This document shows, piece by piece, positions 49,249 through 57,189 of a stretch of 57,309 nt of DNA. A program made the translations under genes and the position numbers. Source of the DNA: a virus; the IMG/VR virus record IMGVR_UViG_3300005253_002116, positions 1 to 57,309 of that record. One strand, written 5' to 3'. Position 1 is the first letter of the stretch. The number at the start of each line of letters is the position of its first letter. The notes under the pieces are model-generated. The model was not told the origin of the DNA and searched no databases. It saw nothing but the letters and a program-made list of their open reading frames with translations.

Positions 49249-51003
49249 TTAACTGGTCGACCGACCCAATGAAGCGAATTCACTGGCTTGTGGGTTCCCA
49301 CCTGTTAACGCCTGCTGAAGGATTTGCGACTTCCCGCTCTCGGTTGCACCAGGGCGATTCACACGCTCAGATGTATGGGTGGTATTCTGGGGTCGCGACT
49401 TCGTAACTGGCTTATTCCCCACTTCATCTGTGGAAAAACCATCCGCAAATGATATCATTTCGGCAATCTCCGGCATGTTGGAATACTTCGCAATTGTCTC
49501 CAGAACACTTTTGACATTCAAGGAACCTCCAGATGCTTCAATCATCGGTAACATCGGAATAATATATTGTTGCCAAATAGCTGCAAACTTTTGAAGTTTA
49601 GCTGACGGTGAATCGTCTTGAAAACTGTAAACATCAATCTTGAGATCGTACAAATCAAAAGTGCCTTGACGTGTTTCTCTATTCCAAGGAACAACAATTT
49701 TTACATCAGTCCCCGGAATCGGCCTTTCAAGTTCACGTGTCCTAACAAGATCATTCCATTCGTAATAAGCCAATGAACCGAAAATATCTTTCGAGAAATC
49801 AGTTACCTGAGACGCCATATCCCGGAGTTGAGCACTTGATGCGGCACTGATAAGTTTATCCTGTCCAACTGTTTCGCTTTGAACACTAATCCCGCCAAGC
49901 GACTCGAAGTTGTTTCCGAAGTAATTAAAGAGATCCTTTGTCTGGAGGAAGAAAGCAAGGGTAACTTGATCGACGCCACCAGACACCAACCTCTCTGGCT
50001 TTGGCCCTGTATAGGTGATTCCATCCCCATCGTTAGCTGCCTTAAAGCTCTTCACACTCTCATCGTTACCACCAGAGAAGCCAAGCACACTTTTAGCAGA
50101 GTCGGCCTGCTGTCCAAGCTTACGAAAGAGTCTATTGGCAAGCTCGTGCAAGTCACGCCAGATTGCAACCGGCGGAACAGGCAGTAGGTTTCCCGGCACC
50201 TTATCAAACCCTAAAATGTGATATGGTCCGAGTTCTGGTCCCTTCCAATCTACATCACTTAGTAACCTATTATCTTTTGAGGCATAAGTCAAGAAGATTC
50301 CCTCTTCCGGCAACCAAATATCTCTGATCAACTTTTTATCCTTGAAAAGCTCAGCTTGCTCATTCTGACCAATTTCTTCGGCACGTCCCTCACCACCTTC
50401 TCCAATCGTAGTGTAGACATCTGATGTCAAACCATTTATTCTCTTCTTCGAGAAAAGACCACCTTCCATTAATTCCTCATAATTCATCCAATATTCGTTA
50501 CCAATATATTGGAGCTGCCACCAGTTTTTTGCTGACATATCAATAATGAGATCATCCAAGGTGACAACATCAACAAAGGGCGTTCCAATACGATGCCCCA
50601 TGAGTTCTCCGCTGTCAGCAAGTCCAACCTTCGCTATACCGAATGAAAAGAGTGCCTCAAGAACTAAGTCCTTAAAGGTTGATTGCAACTTAATTTCTTC
50701 TGGAATTTCATTTACAGCAATCTCAAGATTAGCAGCCGTTGACTTTAGTGCATCCTTCTTAGTGGTAATAAGAACCTTAGGTGCTTTCGCCGCAAGAAGC
50801 CTAATATAGATTCCCACTGCAAGTTTCAGAAACGGCACAATCACCCTGCGGTCTGCTGACCTCTCGGCGTAATGGTAACCGGCAAACTCACGAATTGCTT
50901 GAATTCGCTTTTTCTTAGGATATTCAAGTTGGAGGTTGCTCCACTTGATTGAAGTCCTGAGCTTGTCGAAACGTCTTTCACCTAGGACACTATTTTCAGC
51001 CAT
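49249..51003 (-). CDS. Portal protein (584 aa)
   Basis: Order after the large terminase, length near 580, and segments such as VDVVTLDDLIIDMSAKNWWQ, KSVLGFSGGNDESVKSFK and an AVWQQYIIPMLPMI-type helix near the end fit portal proteins of podoviruses. Start set at 51003, MAENSVLGERRF, right after the terminase stop. The C-terminal tail is Asn/Gln/Ser-rich. Confidence 0.75.
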   Translation of the reverse strand: MAENSVLGERRFDKLRTSIKWSNLQLEYPKKKRIQAIREFAGYHYAERSADRRVIVPFLKLAVGIYIRLLAAKAPKVLITTKKDALKSTAANLEIAVNEIPEEIKLQSTFKDLVLEALFSFGIAKVGLADSGELMGHRIGTPFVDVVTLDDLIIDMSAKNWWQLQYIGNEYWMNYEELMEGGLFSKKRINGLTSDVYTTIGEGGEGRAEEIGQNEQAELFKDKKLIRDIWLPEEGIFLTYASKDNRLLSDVDWKGPELGPYHILGFDKVPGNLLPVPPVAIWRDLHELANRLFRKLGQQADSAKSVLGFSGGNDESVKSFKAANDGDGITYTGPKPERLVSGGVDQVTLAFFLQTKDLFNYFGNNFESLGGISVQSETVGQDKLISAASSAQLRDMASQVTDFSKDIFGSLAYYEWNDLVRTRELERPIPGTDVKIVVPWNRETRQGTFDLYDLKIDVYSFQDDSPSAKLQKFAAIWQQYIIPMLPMIEASGGSLNVKSVLETIAKYSNMPEIAEMISFADGFSTDEVGNKPVTKSRPQNTTHTSERVNRPGATESGKSQILQQALTGGNPQASEFASLGRSTS

Positions 51004-51005
51004 CA

Positions 51006-52823
51006 CTACCAACCTTCACTTCTAGGGAGTTGCAAATTTGATTCTCTTGGTTTCTTGTTCTTCGCTTTACGCCATGCCAGAGACCCTATCGGAATTTCAG
51101 GTTTACTCTGCTCTGGTATATATGTTCTCTCTGTCATGCCTCGCAACGCGAGTGCATCGGCAATCACGCGATCTCCGTGGTTATGCTTTGCACCAGAAGG
51201 ATCTTCTTTGTTATTTTCGCGAGAGTGTTCCGGAAGACCTTGAATATTATAGACATATTCCAAACACTCTTCAAGGGCAATCTTTGACGTGTTGATAATC
51301 TTAGATCCCTGTACAGCTTCTCGATAACTACCGATCAGCAGACCCTTAGTTTCTTTTGCTGAGTGCCATCCGGGTTTAAGAGTTTGTTTCTTGCTAATTG
51401 CCTCCTCCATTTTACGGAAGTAGATATTTCCGTACCTGCATTCTTGTACCCTCGAAGAGAATTGCAATCCTGGTCCATTACTCTCCCAAATAAGATAGGC
51501 ATTATGCAGCCATCTTGCGATAGCAACCATTTGTTTTGCAAATTCCTCTGGCAGTATATACGGATTAGCGTATTCAAGTACCTTTTCGTAAGTCGTAATG
51601 TCATAACCGCAACCTGTTGAATTTGAGTTGCCTGTACCAGCCGACACATCACAACCAAGCACATACTTACGTTCTCGTGGTAGTATACCCTCTCTGTCAG
51701 GGGCAACCCACAGCTTCAAGTGACCCTTCTCTCGTTCTTGGAATCCAACTGGTTCCGAGGTTAAAGAATCATATTCTAAATCTCCTATTAAGAGATAATT
51801 ACGTGCATTTTTACGAATTGACTCTTGAACAAGATCCTGTATGAAGTATTGATGACCGCTACCAAGGTAGTCGATCATTACCTCTTGGTAGATTTCTTGA
51901 TCCGTTGCAGCACGCTCGTCTTCAATATCTAGCCACGGAGAACGCGGGTCCCACTTGCCATCTAGAACCGGCTCGTATCCTTTTGGGTATCCCTTTTTAT
52001 CAAGTATTTCGAGATTCCCATTACTATCGGCACGGTATAAACCCTTGATTTTTTCAGGGTGTTCGGTCCAGAAAAACCTGAGTTTTTTGATATTTGTTTC
52101 TTTAACTGTGAAATAGGCATTATTAATTCCCTGAGGCGTTGAATTAAAAAGTCGACTGCGTGTAGCGTGACTTGTTGAGGATAACACTTTGTGGCCTTCT
52201 GTAACTGCTGCAAACTCGTCAAGCAAAATTGCAGTACGTCTATCTCCTCTTGCAATGTCTCCTGTTGTTGCTTCACCATCAATAACACTCTTAGTAACAG
52301 GATTTTTGAGATGGTATTTTAGGCGATGTTCTTTTTTAATAAATCCCGCTGGCATAAGCCAAGCCGGCAAATTATCATGCAAAAAGTCTATTTTCCAAAA
52401 AAGGGATTTTGGGTTATCAGAAGCATCTACATACCTAGAATCCCTTGATACTATTAAAAAAGACATAAGCTTCCGAAAATGCCACAACCACTCAAATGCA
52501 ACTAAATTTAACCAACTCGCTCCCATATCGCGAGTTTTTTCAATCAGAAGATCGTGATTACCTATTGCCTTAAAGATTTCAAGCAATCCGTCACGCTGAA
52601 AATCATATAAGATAAAAGGAATCCTTTTATTTCCTTCAAGCCTAGGATCAAAAGTGTAAACAAAACCATTTATATAAAAAATAGGATCTTTTGCACAGGC
52701 ACCTTGTATCACTTTTATAAAAGACGGATCTTCTAAAACTCGCTGAAAGACCTTTTTACGCCATTTGAGATTTTCCTTGATTTCCTTCGGAACATAACGC
52801 TCAAATGGAGTCCTAACTTTCAT
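51006..52823 (-). CDS. Large terminase subunit (605 aa)
   Basis: Walker A-like EKTRDMGASW near 95-104, Walker B RTAILLDEFA near 197-206 and coupling motif STPQG near 232 form the ATPase. The nuclease half has GCDVSAGTGNSNST (first catalytic Asp), ESNGPG and HGDRVIADALALR. It packages DNA into the procapsid. Start set at ATG 52823 (ATGA with the upstream ORF); TTG two codons earlier is possible. Confidence 0.9.
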   Translation of the reverse strand: MKVRTPFERYVPKEIKENLKWRKKVFQRVLEDPSFIKVIQGACAKDPIFYINGFVYTFDPRLEGNKRIPFILYDFQRDGLLEIFKAIGNHDLLIEKTRDMGASWLNLVAFEWLWHFRKLMSFLIVSRDSRYVDASDNPKSLFWKIDFLHDNLPAWLMPAGFIKKEHRLKYHLKNPVTKSVIDGEATTGDIARGDRRTAILLDEFAAVTEGHKVLSSTSHATRSRLFNSTPQGINNAYFTVKETNIKKLRFFWTEHPEKIKGLYRADSNGNLEILDKKGYPKGYEPVLDGKWDPRSPWLDIEDERAATDQEIYQEVMIDYLGSGHQYFIQDLVQESIRKNARNYLLIGDLEYDSLTSEPVGFQEREKGHLKLWVAPDREGILPRERKYVLGCDVSAGTGNSNSTGCGYDITTYEKVLEYANPYILPEEFAKQMVAIARWLHNAYLIWESNGPGLQFSSRVQECRYGNIYFRKMEEAISKKQTLKPGWHSAKETKGLLIGSYREAVQGSKIINTSKIALEECLEYVYNIQGLPEHSRENNKEDPSGAKHNHGDRVIADALALRGMTERTYIPEQSKPEIPIGSLAWRKAKNKKPRESNLQLPRSEGW

Positions 52824-52999
52824 CCGCAATCATGTCCACCACGAGGACGAACTGCCTTTTTCTCAGGGGTTACATCTGTTACAACGAAAGGACATTCACA
52901 GGAATGAAAAACAGATGTCATATACGATTCTACTAAATCCCTAGTAACGTAATGCTCTCCGTAGCTCTCCGGCCAATCAATCTCAAACAGGCGTTTCAT
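52820..52999 (-). CDS. FEI-W family small protein, copy 1 (59 aa)
   Basis: MKRLFEIDWPESYGEHYVTR then VTDVTPEKKAVRPRGG. Last of four tandem paralogues; its stop overlaps the terminase ATG. The family is of the small W-rich kind seen upstream of phage terminase or replication genes; function unknown. Confidence 0.55.
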   Translation of the reverse strand: MKRLFEIDWPESYGEHYVTRDLVESYMTSVFHSCECPFVVTDVTPEKKAVRPRGGHDCG

Positions 53000-53135
53000 T
53001 GTCTTCGTCCTTAGGGGTTATATCTGTTATGTTAATTTCAAGGAAAATATCACCTAAAACACTCCGAAGTTTTTTTTGGTCAATATAATTCTCTCCATAG
53101 TAATCGTCCCATTCAATCTCAAACAGTTTCTTCAT
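52983..53135 (-). CDS. FEI-W family small protein, copy 2 (50 aa)
   Basis: MKKLFEIEWDDYYGENYIDQ then ITDITPKDEDNETPV. Its last five codons overlap the start of copy 1 in another frame, a pattern repeated in each copy. Confidence 0.55.
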   Translation of the reverse strand: MKKLFEIEWDDYYGENYIDQKKLRSVLGDIFLEINITDITPKDEDNETPV

Positions 53136-53286
53136 TTTTCTCGTCCTTGGGAGTTACATCTACAATACCTAATGAAACATCCCTGCCGATATGTTCCTTG
53201 GTTCTAATGCACGTACGAAGATTATCTACATTCATCCACATTGGACCACTATCATCATCCCATTCAATCTCAAACAAGCGTTTCAT
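53119..53286 (-). CDS. FEI-W family small protein, copy 3 (55 aa)
   Basis: MKRLFEIEWDDDSGPMWMNV then VDVTPKDEKNEETV. Overlaps copies 2 and 4. Confidence 0.55.
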   Translation of the reverse strand: MKRLFEIEWDDDSGPMWMNVDNLRTCIRTKEHIGRDVSLGIVDVTPKDEKNEETV

Positions 53287-53431
53287 TGTCTTCGTCCTTG
53301 GGGGTTACATCTAGAACAGTTACTTCTTCTCTACAGATCATCTTCTCAAGGAAATCCCAGAAAATTTCATCAGTTATATAATCTTTTCCGAGACTATCAG
53401 GCCAACTAATTTCAAAACATTTTGCTACCAT
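53270..53431 (-). CDS. FEI-W family small protein, copy 4 (53 aa)
   Basis: MVAKCFEISWPDSLGKDYIT then VLDVTPKDEDNETLV. First of the tandem set in transcription order. Confidence 0.55.
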   Translation of the reverse strand: MVAKCFEISWPDSLGKDYITDEIFWDFLEKMICREEVTVLDVTPKDEDNETLV

Positions 53432-53469
53432 CACTTAGTCTTTTTCTTCGTTAGTATCCTGACCAGCCA

Positions 53470-53637
53470 TTATAGATAAGTTTTTGTGCATTTATCTTCC
53501 TTTTCCAAGAGTGAATAAATGGTGTCTGAAAGAATTGCAAGACCATCATTCTTTGAATTTTCCGTGAACAGTTTTAAGATTCTTTTTAACAGTTCAAGGT
53601 CATCTCTTGTTATACCTGTAGTTTCAAATACTGCCAT
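53470..53637 (-). CDS. Hypothetical protein (55 aa)
   Basis: MAVFETTGITRDDLELLKRI, helical with a short Cys-containing end. Its ATG directly follows the stop of the upstream gene (TAAATG). A further 18-codon ORF (53415-53493 area, MHKNLSIMAGQDTNEEKD) overlaps its end and may or may not be translated. Confidence 0.5.
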   Translation of the reverse strand: MAVFETTGITRDDLELLKRILKLFTENSKNDGLAILSDTIYSLLEKEDKCTKTYL

Positions 53638-53913
53638 TTAGTCTCCTAGACTTTTCAATTCCCAAAAGAAAGAATCTTTAGGATACTCAATAAATATAGT
53701 TACAAGAAAAACTTGATTTGACATGAAGTTTAGTTGAATAAAGAGAGAATAAGCATTACTGTATTCTTTTTTTTGCTCTTGAATAATCTGAGCATCCCAA
53801 AAATTCACAGCATCCCAAAAACCCACTACCTGAGGGTTAGGACTTATATTGCCGGCAAAGGTAACCGTGCAGAAACAACACAACATTACAATAGTTAACG
53901 CTATTTTCTTCAT
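53638..53913 (-). CDS. Secreted hypothetical protein (91 aa)
   Basis: Classic signal peptide (MKKIALTIVMLCCFCTVTFAG) with a lipobox-like Cys cluster, then a mature part with NPQVVGFWDAVNFWDAQ. Exported; function unknown. ATGA overlap with the upstream small terminase-like gene. Confidence 0.6.
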   Translation of the reverse strand: MKKIALTIVMLCCFCTVTFAGNISPNPQVVGFWDAVNFWDAQIIQEQKKEYSNAYSLFIQLNFMSNQVFLVTIFIEYPKDSFFWELKSLGD

Positions 53914-54611
53914 TTCTCAGTCTCCTTGGAAAATACTATTGCGGCAGGTAGTGCCTCTTCGCTGTCCAATAGAGAATCATCAGGTTCTTCATCTTCCTCT
54001 GCGAGCATCTTGAGTTGCTCGTCAATATCCATAAGAGCCATTTTGGTTTGCTTTTTAAGTTCCTTTTCAGCAGAGTCATCTAAGACCTTATTGAGAACCT
54101 GAGTAAACTTCCCCATAAAGTCCTTAGGTTGGCTTGTGGCTTGGATGTACAGAAAGTACGCTTGATCATTTGGGCAAGAACGTGGCTCTTCTCCGGTACG
54201 GAGCTTCAAGCCGGCTGATTGGATAGCCCAAAGGAGGTTATCCTTTAATGAGAGCTTCTGTCCTTCATTTAGAATAGAATCCCCAGATAAAAGAGGAGTT
54301 TCCGCAGATTGAGCTTGTTTCCGGGTAGGAATCGGGTTGACTAAGCCAATAGGCGGTATAGGGCCGGCTTTTGACATCTTGTTTGGTGAAGTCCGCCCCA
54401 TTCCCGGTTTTGGGATTAGATTGGCTTTCTGAAGGTAATTTCTTACTGTCTGCGGGCAGACCTTGTATTTCAGTCCAAGTTTTGATTGTGTCTCTCCTCC
54501 CTTATATTCTTCCCTTAGTTCCGAAATCTGTTTATCGGTGAGTACATTTCTTCCGCTGTAACCTGCTTCGAGTCGTTCCTCTTCGGTCATAACACTAATC
54601 ATTTGGTTCAT
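53910..54611 (-). CDS. Small terminase-like HTH protein (233 aa)
   Basis: N-terminal helix-turn-helix (LTDKQISELREEYKGGETQS, then YKVCPQTVRNYLQKA) as in small terminase subunits, a Pro/Gly linker, a helical oligomerisation part and an acidic C-terminus. Lies upstream of the large terminase and FEI-W genes; probably recognises the packaging site. Confidence 0.6.
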   Translation of the reverse strand: MNQMISVMTEEERLEAGYSGRNVLTDKQISELREEYKGGETQSKLGLKYKVCPQTVRNYLQKANLIPKPGMGRTSPNKMSKAGPIPPIGLVNPIPTRKQAQSAETPLLSGDSILNEGQKLSLKDNLLWAIQSAGLKLRTGEEPRSCPNDQAYFLYIQATSQPKDFMGKFTQVLNKVLDDSAEKELKKQTKMALMDIDEQLKMLAEEDEEPDDSLLDSEEALPAAIVFSKETEK

Positions 54612-54901
54612 TAAGACATATCCTCACTTCCTTCTATACAATATAGAACATAATTGAGACCTTCAGAAAATAAGACTCCTCTTTTTTCATCTTTACATTT
54701 GCACGTTTCAACACCACATACGCAAAAGAAAGTGTTTATTCTTTTACATTTTGGACAACCATGTATTTCATTTTTTCTAACTGATCCGTTCCAGAGCCAA
54801 TTTTGTTCCTTTGGTAAGAAGGGATTCTTCGCCTTGAGTCTCTCTTCTACTGTACCCTTCCAACCACATTCAACACAAGTGAGAATATTATCTGGGTTCA
54901 T
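54611..54901 (-). CDS. Zinc-ribbon protein, copy 1 (96 aa)
   Basis: Start set at MNPDNILTCVECGWKGTVEE; CVECGWKG, CPKCKRIN and CVCGVETCKC are the metal ligands. Paralogue of the upstream gene: both share C-x2-CGW-x-G...NPF-P-E...GCP-CK. Overlaps it by 14 bp. Confidence 0.6.
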   Translation of the reverse strand: MNPDNILTCVECGWKGTVEERLKAKNPFLPKEQNWLWNGSVRKNEIHGCPKCKRINTFFCVCGVETCKCKDEKRGVLFSEGLNYVLYCIEGSEDMS

Positions 54902-55178
54902 GTTTTCTGCACCAAAGAAGAAGTTCCCCATTTTCTAATTGTTTTCCACCGATTTCAGCATTTTCGCATCCTTTTTTGTCACATTTCCAATAGAACTGAT
55001 TTGTTGATTTACATTCCGGGCAACCGTAAACGAGATGTTTGTCGGGGTGCATAAATTCCACAGGCATAAAGGGATTGTCAGCGGTGAGTTGTTCGCTTGA
55101 TTTCCCTTCCCATCCACATACTATACAGTTCCAATTTCGGGGGTTATCTACAAAGGTTTGGGTCCATGCCTGGATCAT
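54888..55178 (-). CDS. Zinc-ribbon protein, copy 2 (96 aa), probably leaderless
   Basis: Reads MIQAWTQTFVDNPRNW then CIVCGWEGKSSEQLTADNPF and GCPECKSTNQFYWKC. First gene of the leftward unit; the ATG is six bases after the TATAAT at 55185-55190. Likely nucleic-acid- or protein-binding and possibly an early regulator. Confidence 0.6.
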   Translation of the reverse strand: MIQAWTQTFVDNPRNWNCIVCGWEGKSSEQLTADNPFMPVEFMHPDKHLVYGCPECKSTNQFYWKCDKKGCENAEIGGKQLENGELLLWCRKHEPR

Positions 55179-55184
55179 TCCCTC

Positions 55185-55193
55185 ATTATATCA
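55185..55193 (-). promoter_or_regulatory. Extended -10 promoter for the leftward unit
   Basis: Minus strand TGA-TATAAT (55193-55185) with no good -35. Six bases to the ATG at 55178. Confidence 0.6.
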
Positions 55194-55602
55194 TGGATCT
55201 CTGAAATTCCTAGTATTTTTTTCATTTTTTTAATTAGGCATGGATGGGGGCTACCGCCCCCCTAACTCCCCACAACGCCGGGGGGTTTGGTTCGGCCTGA
55301 GCTTATTGTGTAACAGTCTGTTACAATGTGTAACGCTGCCGGCTCACCCTTGTGAGGGGGTGGGCGTGAGGTGGGCAGCCCCACGACCCACCATTACCCA
55401 CGCTTATGGCAGTATTAGGTTTACTCATAGACACGTGCAGGTAACACTGCACAACGACCTTACGGGTTACAATGATCAGTGTACGCACTATGCGGATACT
55501 TCGAGATTATCCATGGATAGCCATTTGACTTCCACCGCAGGTGTGCTATCGTTGTCGTAGAGGGCAGACCACTACCACTACATCCTTTCGGAGGCACTCG
55601 TC
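55194..55602. promoter_or_regulatory. Divergent control region with dyads
   Basis: No convincing gene in these 400 bp. Contents: hairpin GGGGGC/GCCCCC (55246-55261), palindrome TGTAACA-GTC-TGTTACA (55309-55325), three further TGTAAC half-sites (55329, 55441, 55466), dyad GTGCAG/CTGCAC (55435-55452), and a rightward promoter candidate TTGACT-16-TATCGT (55525-55552). The first rightward ATG follows at 55603 after GGAGG. Confidence 0.6.
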
Positions 55603-55785
55603 ATGAAGTTTAGACAGGTAGTCACATTTACGCTGGATACCGAAATTGACCCGAAAACCTATCAGGGGCAATCTGCGGAAGAGATTCTCCAAATCTACAA
55701 AAGGAACATAGGAAATGTCCACAGTTTGGTTGTGCAACACCCGCATAGCAGAATTAAGACAACCATCGAAGTAATCTCCAAGTGA
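55603..55785 (+). CDS. Small hypothetical protein (60 aa)
   Basis: First rightward ORF after the control region. Starts MKFRQVVTFTLDTEIDPKTY; beta-strand-rich, ends IKTTIEVISK. No family recognised. Stop lies in the TGATCC of the next module. Confidence 0.6.
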   Translation: MKFRQVVTFTLDTEIDPKTYQGQSAEEILQIYKRNIGNVHSLVVQHPHSRIKTTIEVISK

Positions 55786-55860
55786 TCCCCACCCACCGGC
55801 TCCAGCCTCCCTTGGAGCCGCGAGGCGGTTACCACCACTACACTCTTGGAGGATGCGACA
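55783..55860 (+). repeat. Stop-hairpin-start module
   Basis: TGATCCCC, hairpin CGGCTCCA/TGGAGCCG (55797-55820), CGGTTACCACCACTACAC, then TTGGAGG and ATG 55861. Confidence 0.85.
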
Positions 55861-56034
55861 ATGAACGTTGAAAGAGCTATCTCTGACCTGAAACACAACC
55901 TAACGTACCTGAAAAGCATCAGGGATTGCATCCAATGGGTTCCTGATACAGGGCACGTAGGAATTCACGAATGGATAGAAAGCCTGCCACAACCGCAGAT
56001 CATCTTCGAGCCTGTCAACGCAGACAATGAGTGA
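55861..56034 (+). CDS. Small hypothetical protein (57 aa)
   Basis: Start fixed by the module. Helical first half (MNVERAISDLKHNLTYLKSI), then an acidic/proline-rich end. No family recognised. Confidence 0.6.
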   Translation: MNVERAISDLKHNLTYLKSIRDCIQWVPDTGHVGIHEWIESLPQPQIIFEPVNADNE

Positions 56035-56107
56035 TCACTGGCTCACGGGCAGCCTGACCTCTGCCCGTCGCCGGTTACCACACCACTACACCACTAGAGA
56101 CGAGACA
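56032..56107 (+). repeat. Stop-hairpin-start module
   Basis: TGATCACTGG, hairpin ACGGGCAG/CTGCCCGT (56045-56068), CCGGTTACCACACCACTACAC, then ATG 56108. Confidence 0.85.
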
Positions 56108-56302
56108 ATGACCAACCTTGACATTCTACTGGGCCACTCCCCTTCCTTAGAGCAATTGCAAGACAGTTCCGACGCCTTAGAAAATAGGATTATTGTCCTA
56201 GAAGAGGAACGAATTCTAATAAGGGTTCGATTGATTGACGCCCGCCGGGAGCGGTTGGATATTCAACGGGCTATAGTGGCTCACCCATGTTACCAGCGGT
56301 AA
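56108..56302 (+). CDS. Small coiled-coil hypothetical protein (64 aa)
   Basis: Helical with charged heptads (LENRIIVLEEERILIRVRL). Start fixed by the module. Its stop codon TAA is part of the outer stem of the next module. No family recognised. Confidence 0.6.
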   Translation: MTNLDILLGHSPSLEQLQDSSDALENRIIVLEEERILIRVRLIDARRERLDIQRAIVAHPCYQR

Positions 56303-56373
56303 CCGTCACCGGGCCGTCCAAGGGAGGTCGGCCCGTCGACGGTTACCACTACCACACCACTGGAGATGCGACC
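56298..56373 (+). repeat. Stop-hairpin-start module with 10-bp outer stem
   Basis: GGTAACCGTC (56298-56307, including the TAA stop) pairs perfectly with GACGGTTACC (56338-56347); inner stem CGGGCCG/CGGCCCG. ATG 56374 follows GGAGATG. Confidence 0.85.
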
Positions 56374-56673
56374 ATGACCTTAAACGAAGCACAGAAAGCG
56401 TACGAGCAAGCTATCCAAGAGGTCGAGACAACCCAAGCTAAACTCCACTCCGCCCGAACGAACCTTCTTCAGACCTCGCCGCAAAACGTGCACAGGGTCT
56501 CCAGTTTCCGATCCATTGCGATTCTGTATGGATTGAATTACGAGCAAGCTGTTCTAAAGGTCGAGACAGCCAAAGCTAACCTCCACTCCGCCCGAACGAA
56601 CCTTCTCGCAATCGAAAAGGCAGATTATGAGGCAACTAAGGCGGAATGTACCCGCCGAAAGGCCGCTAAGTGA
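56374..56673 (+). CDS. Duplicated coiled-coil protein (99 aa)
   Basis: Internal duplication: EQAIQEVETTQAKLHSARTN at about 10-29 recurs as EQAVLKVETAKANLHSARTN at about 56-75, with a short variable linker. Likely a dimeric helical protein; no family recognised. Confidence 0.65.
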   Translation: MTLNEAQKAYEQAIQEVETTQAKLHSARTNLLQTSPQNVHRVSSFRSIAILYGLNYEQAVLKVETAKANLHSARTNLLAIEKADYEATKAECTRRKAAK

Positions 56674-56749
56674 TCTCCACCCACCGGCTCCAACCTCCCT
56701 TGGAGCCGCGAGGCGGTTACCACTATCACACCCTTTGGAGTACACGACA
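56671..56749 (+). repeat. Stop-hairpin-start module (near-identical to 57111)
   Basis: TGATCTCCACCCACC, hairpin CGGCTCCA/TGGAGCCG (56685-56708), CGGTTACCACTATCACACC, TTTGGAGTACACGACA. Differs from the module at 57111-57189 in only a few positions. Confidence 0.9.
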
Positions 56750-56920
56750 ATGACCACAGCAGACGCAGTAGACAGGGCCGTCATTCGACACGAGAAGGCT
56801 TGCCAAGTCTTTGAAAATGCCCAAGAGAAGGAACATGCGACGTACGAAGAATTGAAAAACGCAATTGAGTACGAGACGAAAGAAAGACTCGACATCTACA
56901 GACCGCACGGTTGTCTGTGA
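56750..56920 (+). CDS. Small coiled-coil hypothetical protein (56 aa)
   Basis: MTTADAVDRAVIRHEKACQV then NAQEKEHATYEELKNAIEYE; a single long helix. Start fixed by the module. Confidence 0.6.
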   Translation: MTTADAVDRAVIRHEKACQVFENAQEKEHATYEELKNAIEYETKERLDIYRPHGCL

Positions 56921-56993
56921 TCTCTGGCCAACGGGCCACGTCCCAGCGTGGCCCGCTGCCGGAAACCACTACTACACTCTTGGAGGCGATGCG
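56918..56993 (+). repeat. Stop-hairpin-start module
   Basis: TGATCTCTGG, hairpin CGGGCCACG/CGTGGCCCG (56932-56955), CCGGAAACCACTACTACAC, TTGGAGG, ATG 56994. The 9-bp stem differs completely from the neighbours. Confidence 0.85.
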
Positions 56994-57113
56994 ATGACCG
57001 ACGAACAATTGAGAATAATTGCGAACCCTGACAGCGAGAGATTGACAGATGAAGAACTAAAGAGCATGGCGTGGATACTTAATGAGCTAGCAAAGGATAA
57101 GGCCCCTGAGTGA
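56994..57113 (+). CDS. Small acidic hypothetical protein (39 aa)
   Basis: MTDEQLRIIANPDSERLTDE, helical, ending AKDKAPE. Too short for a family call; supported by the modules on both sides. Confidence 0.5.
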   Translation: MTDEQLRIIANPDSERLTDEELKSMAWILNELAKDKAPE

Positions 57114-57189
57114 TCTCCACCCACCGGCTCCAGCCTCCCTTGGAGCCGCGAGGCGGAAACCACTATCACACCCTTTGGAGTACACGACA
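57111..57189 (+). repeat. Stop-hairpin-start module (last in the window)
   Basis: TGATCTCCACCCACC, hairpin CGGCTCCA/TGGAGCCG (57125-57148), CGGAAACCACTATCACACC, TTTGGAG, ATG 57190. Its downstream half matches the module at 5322. Confidence 0.9.
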
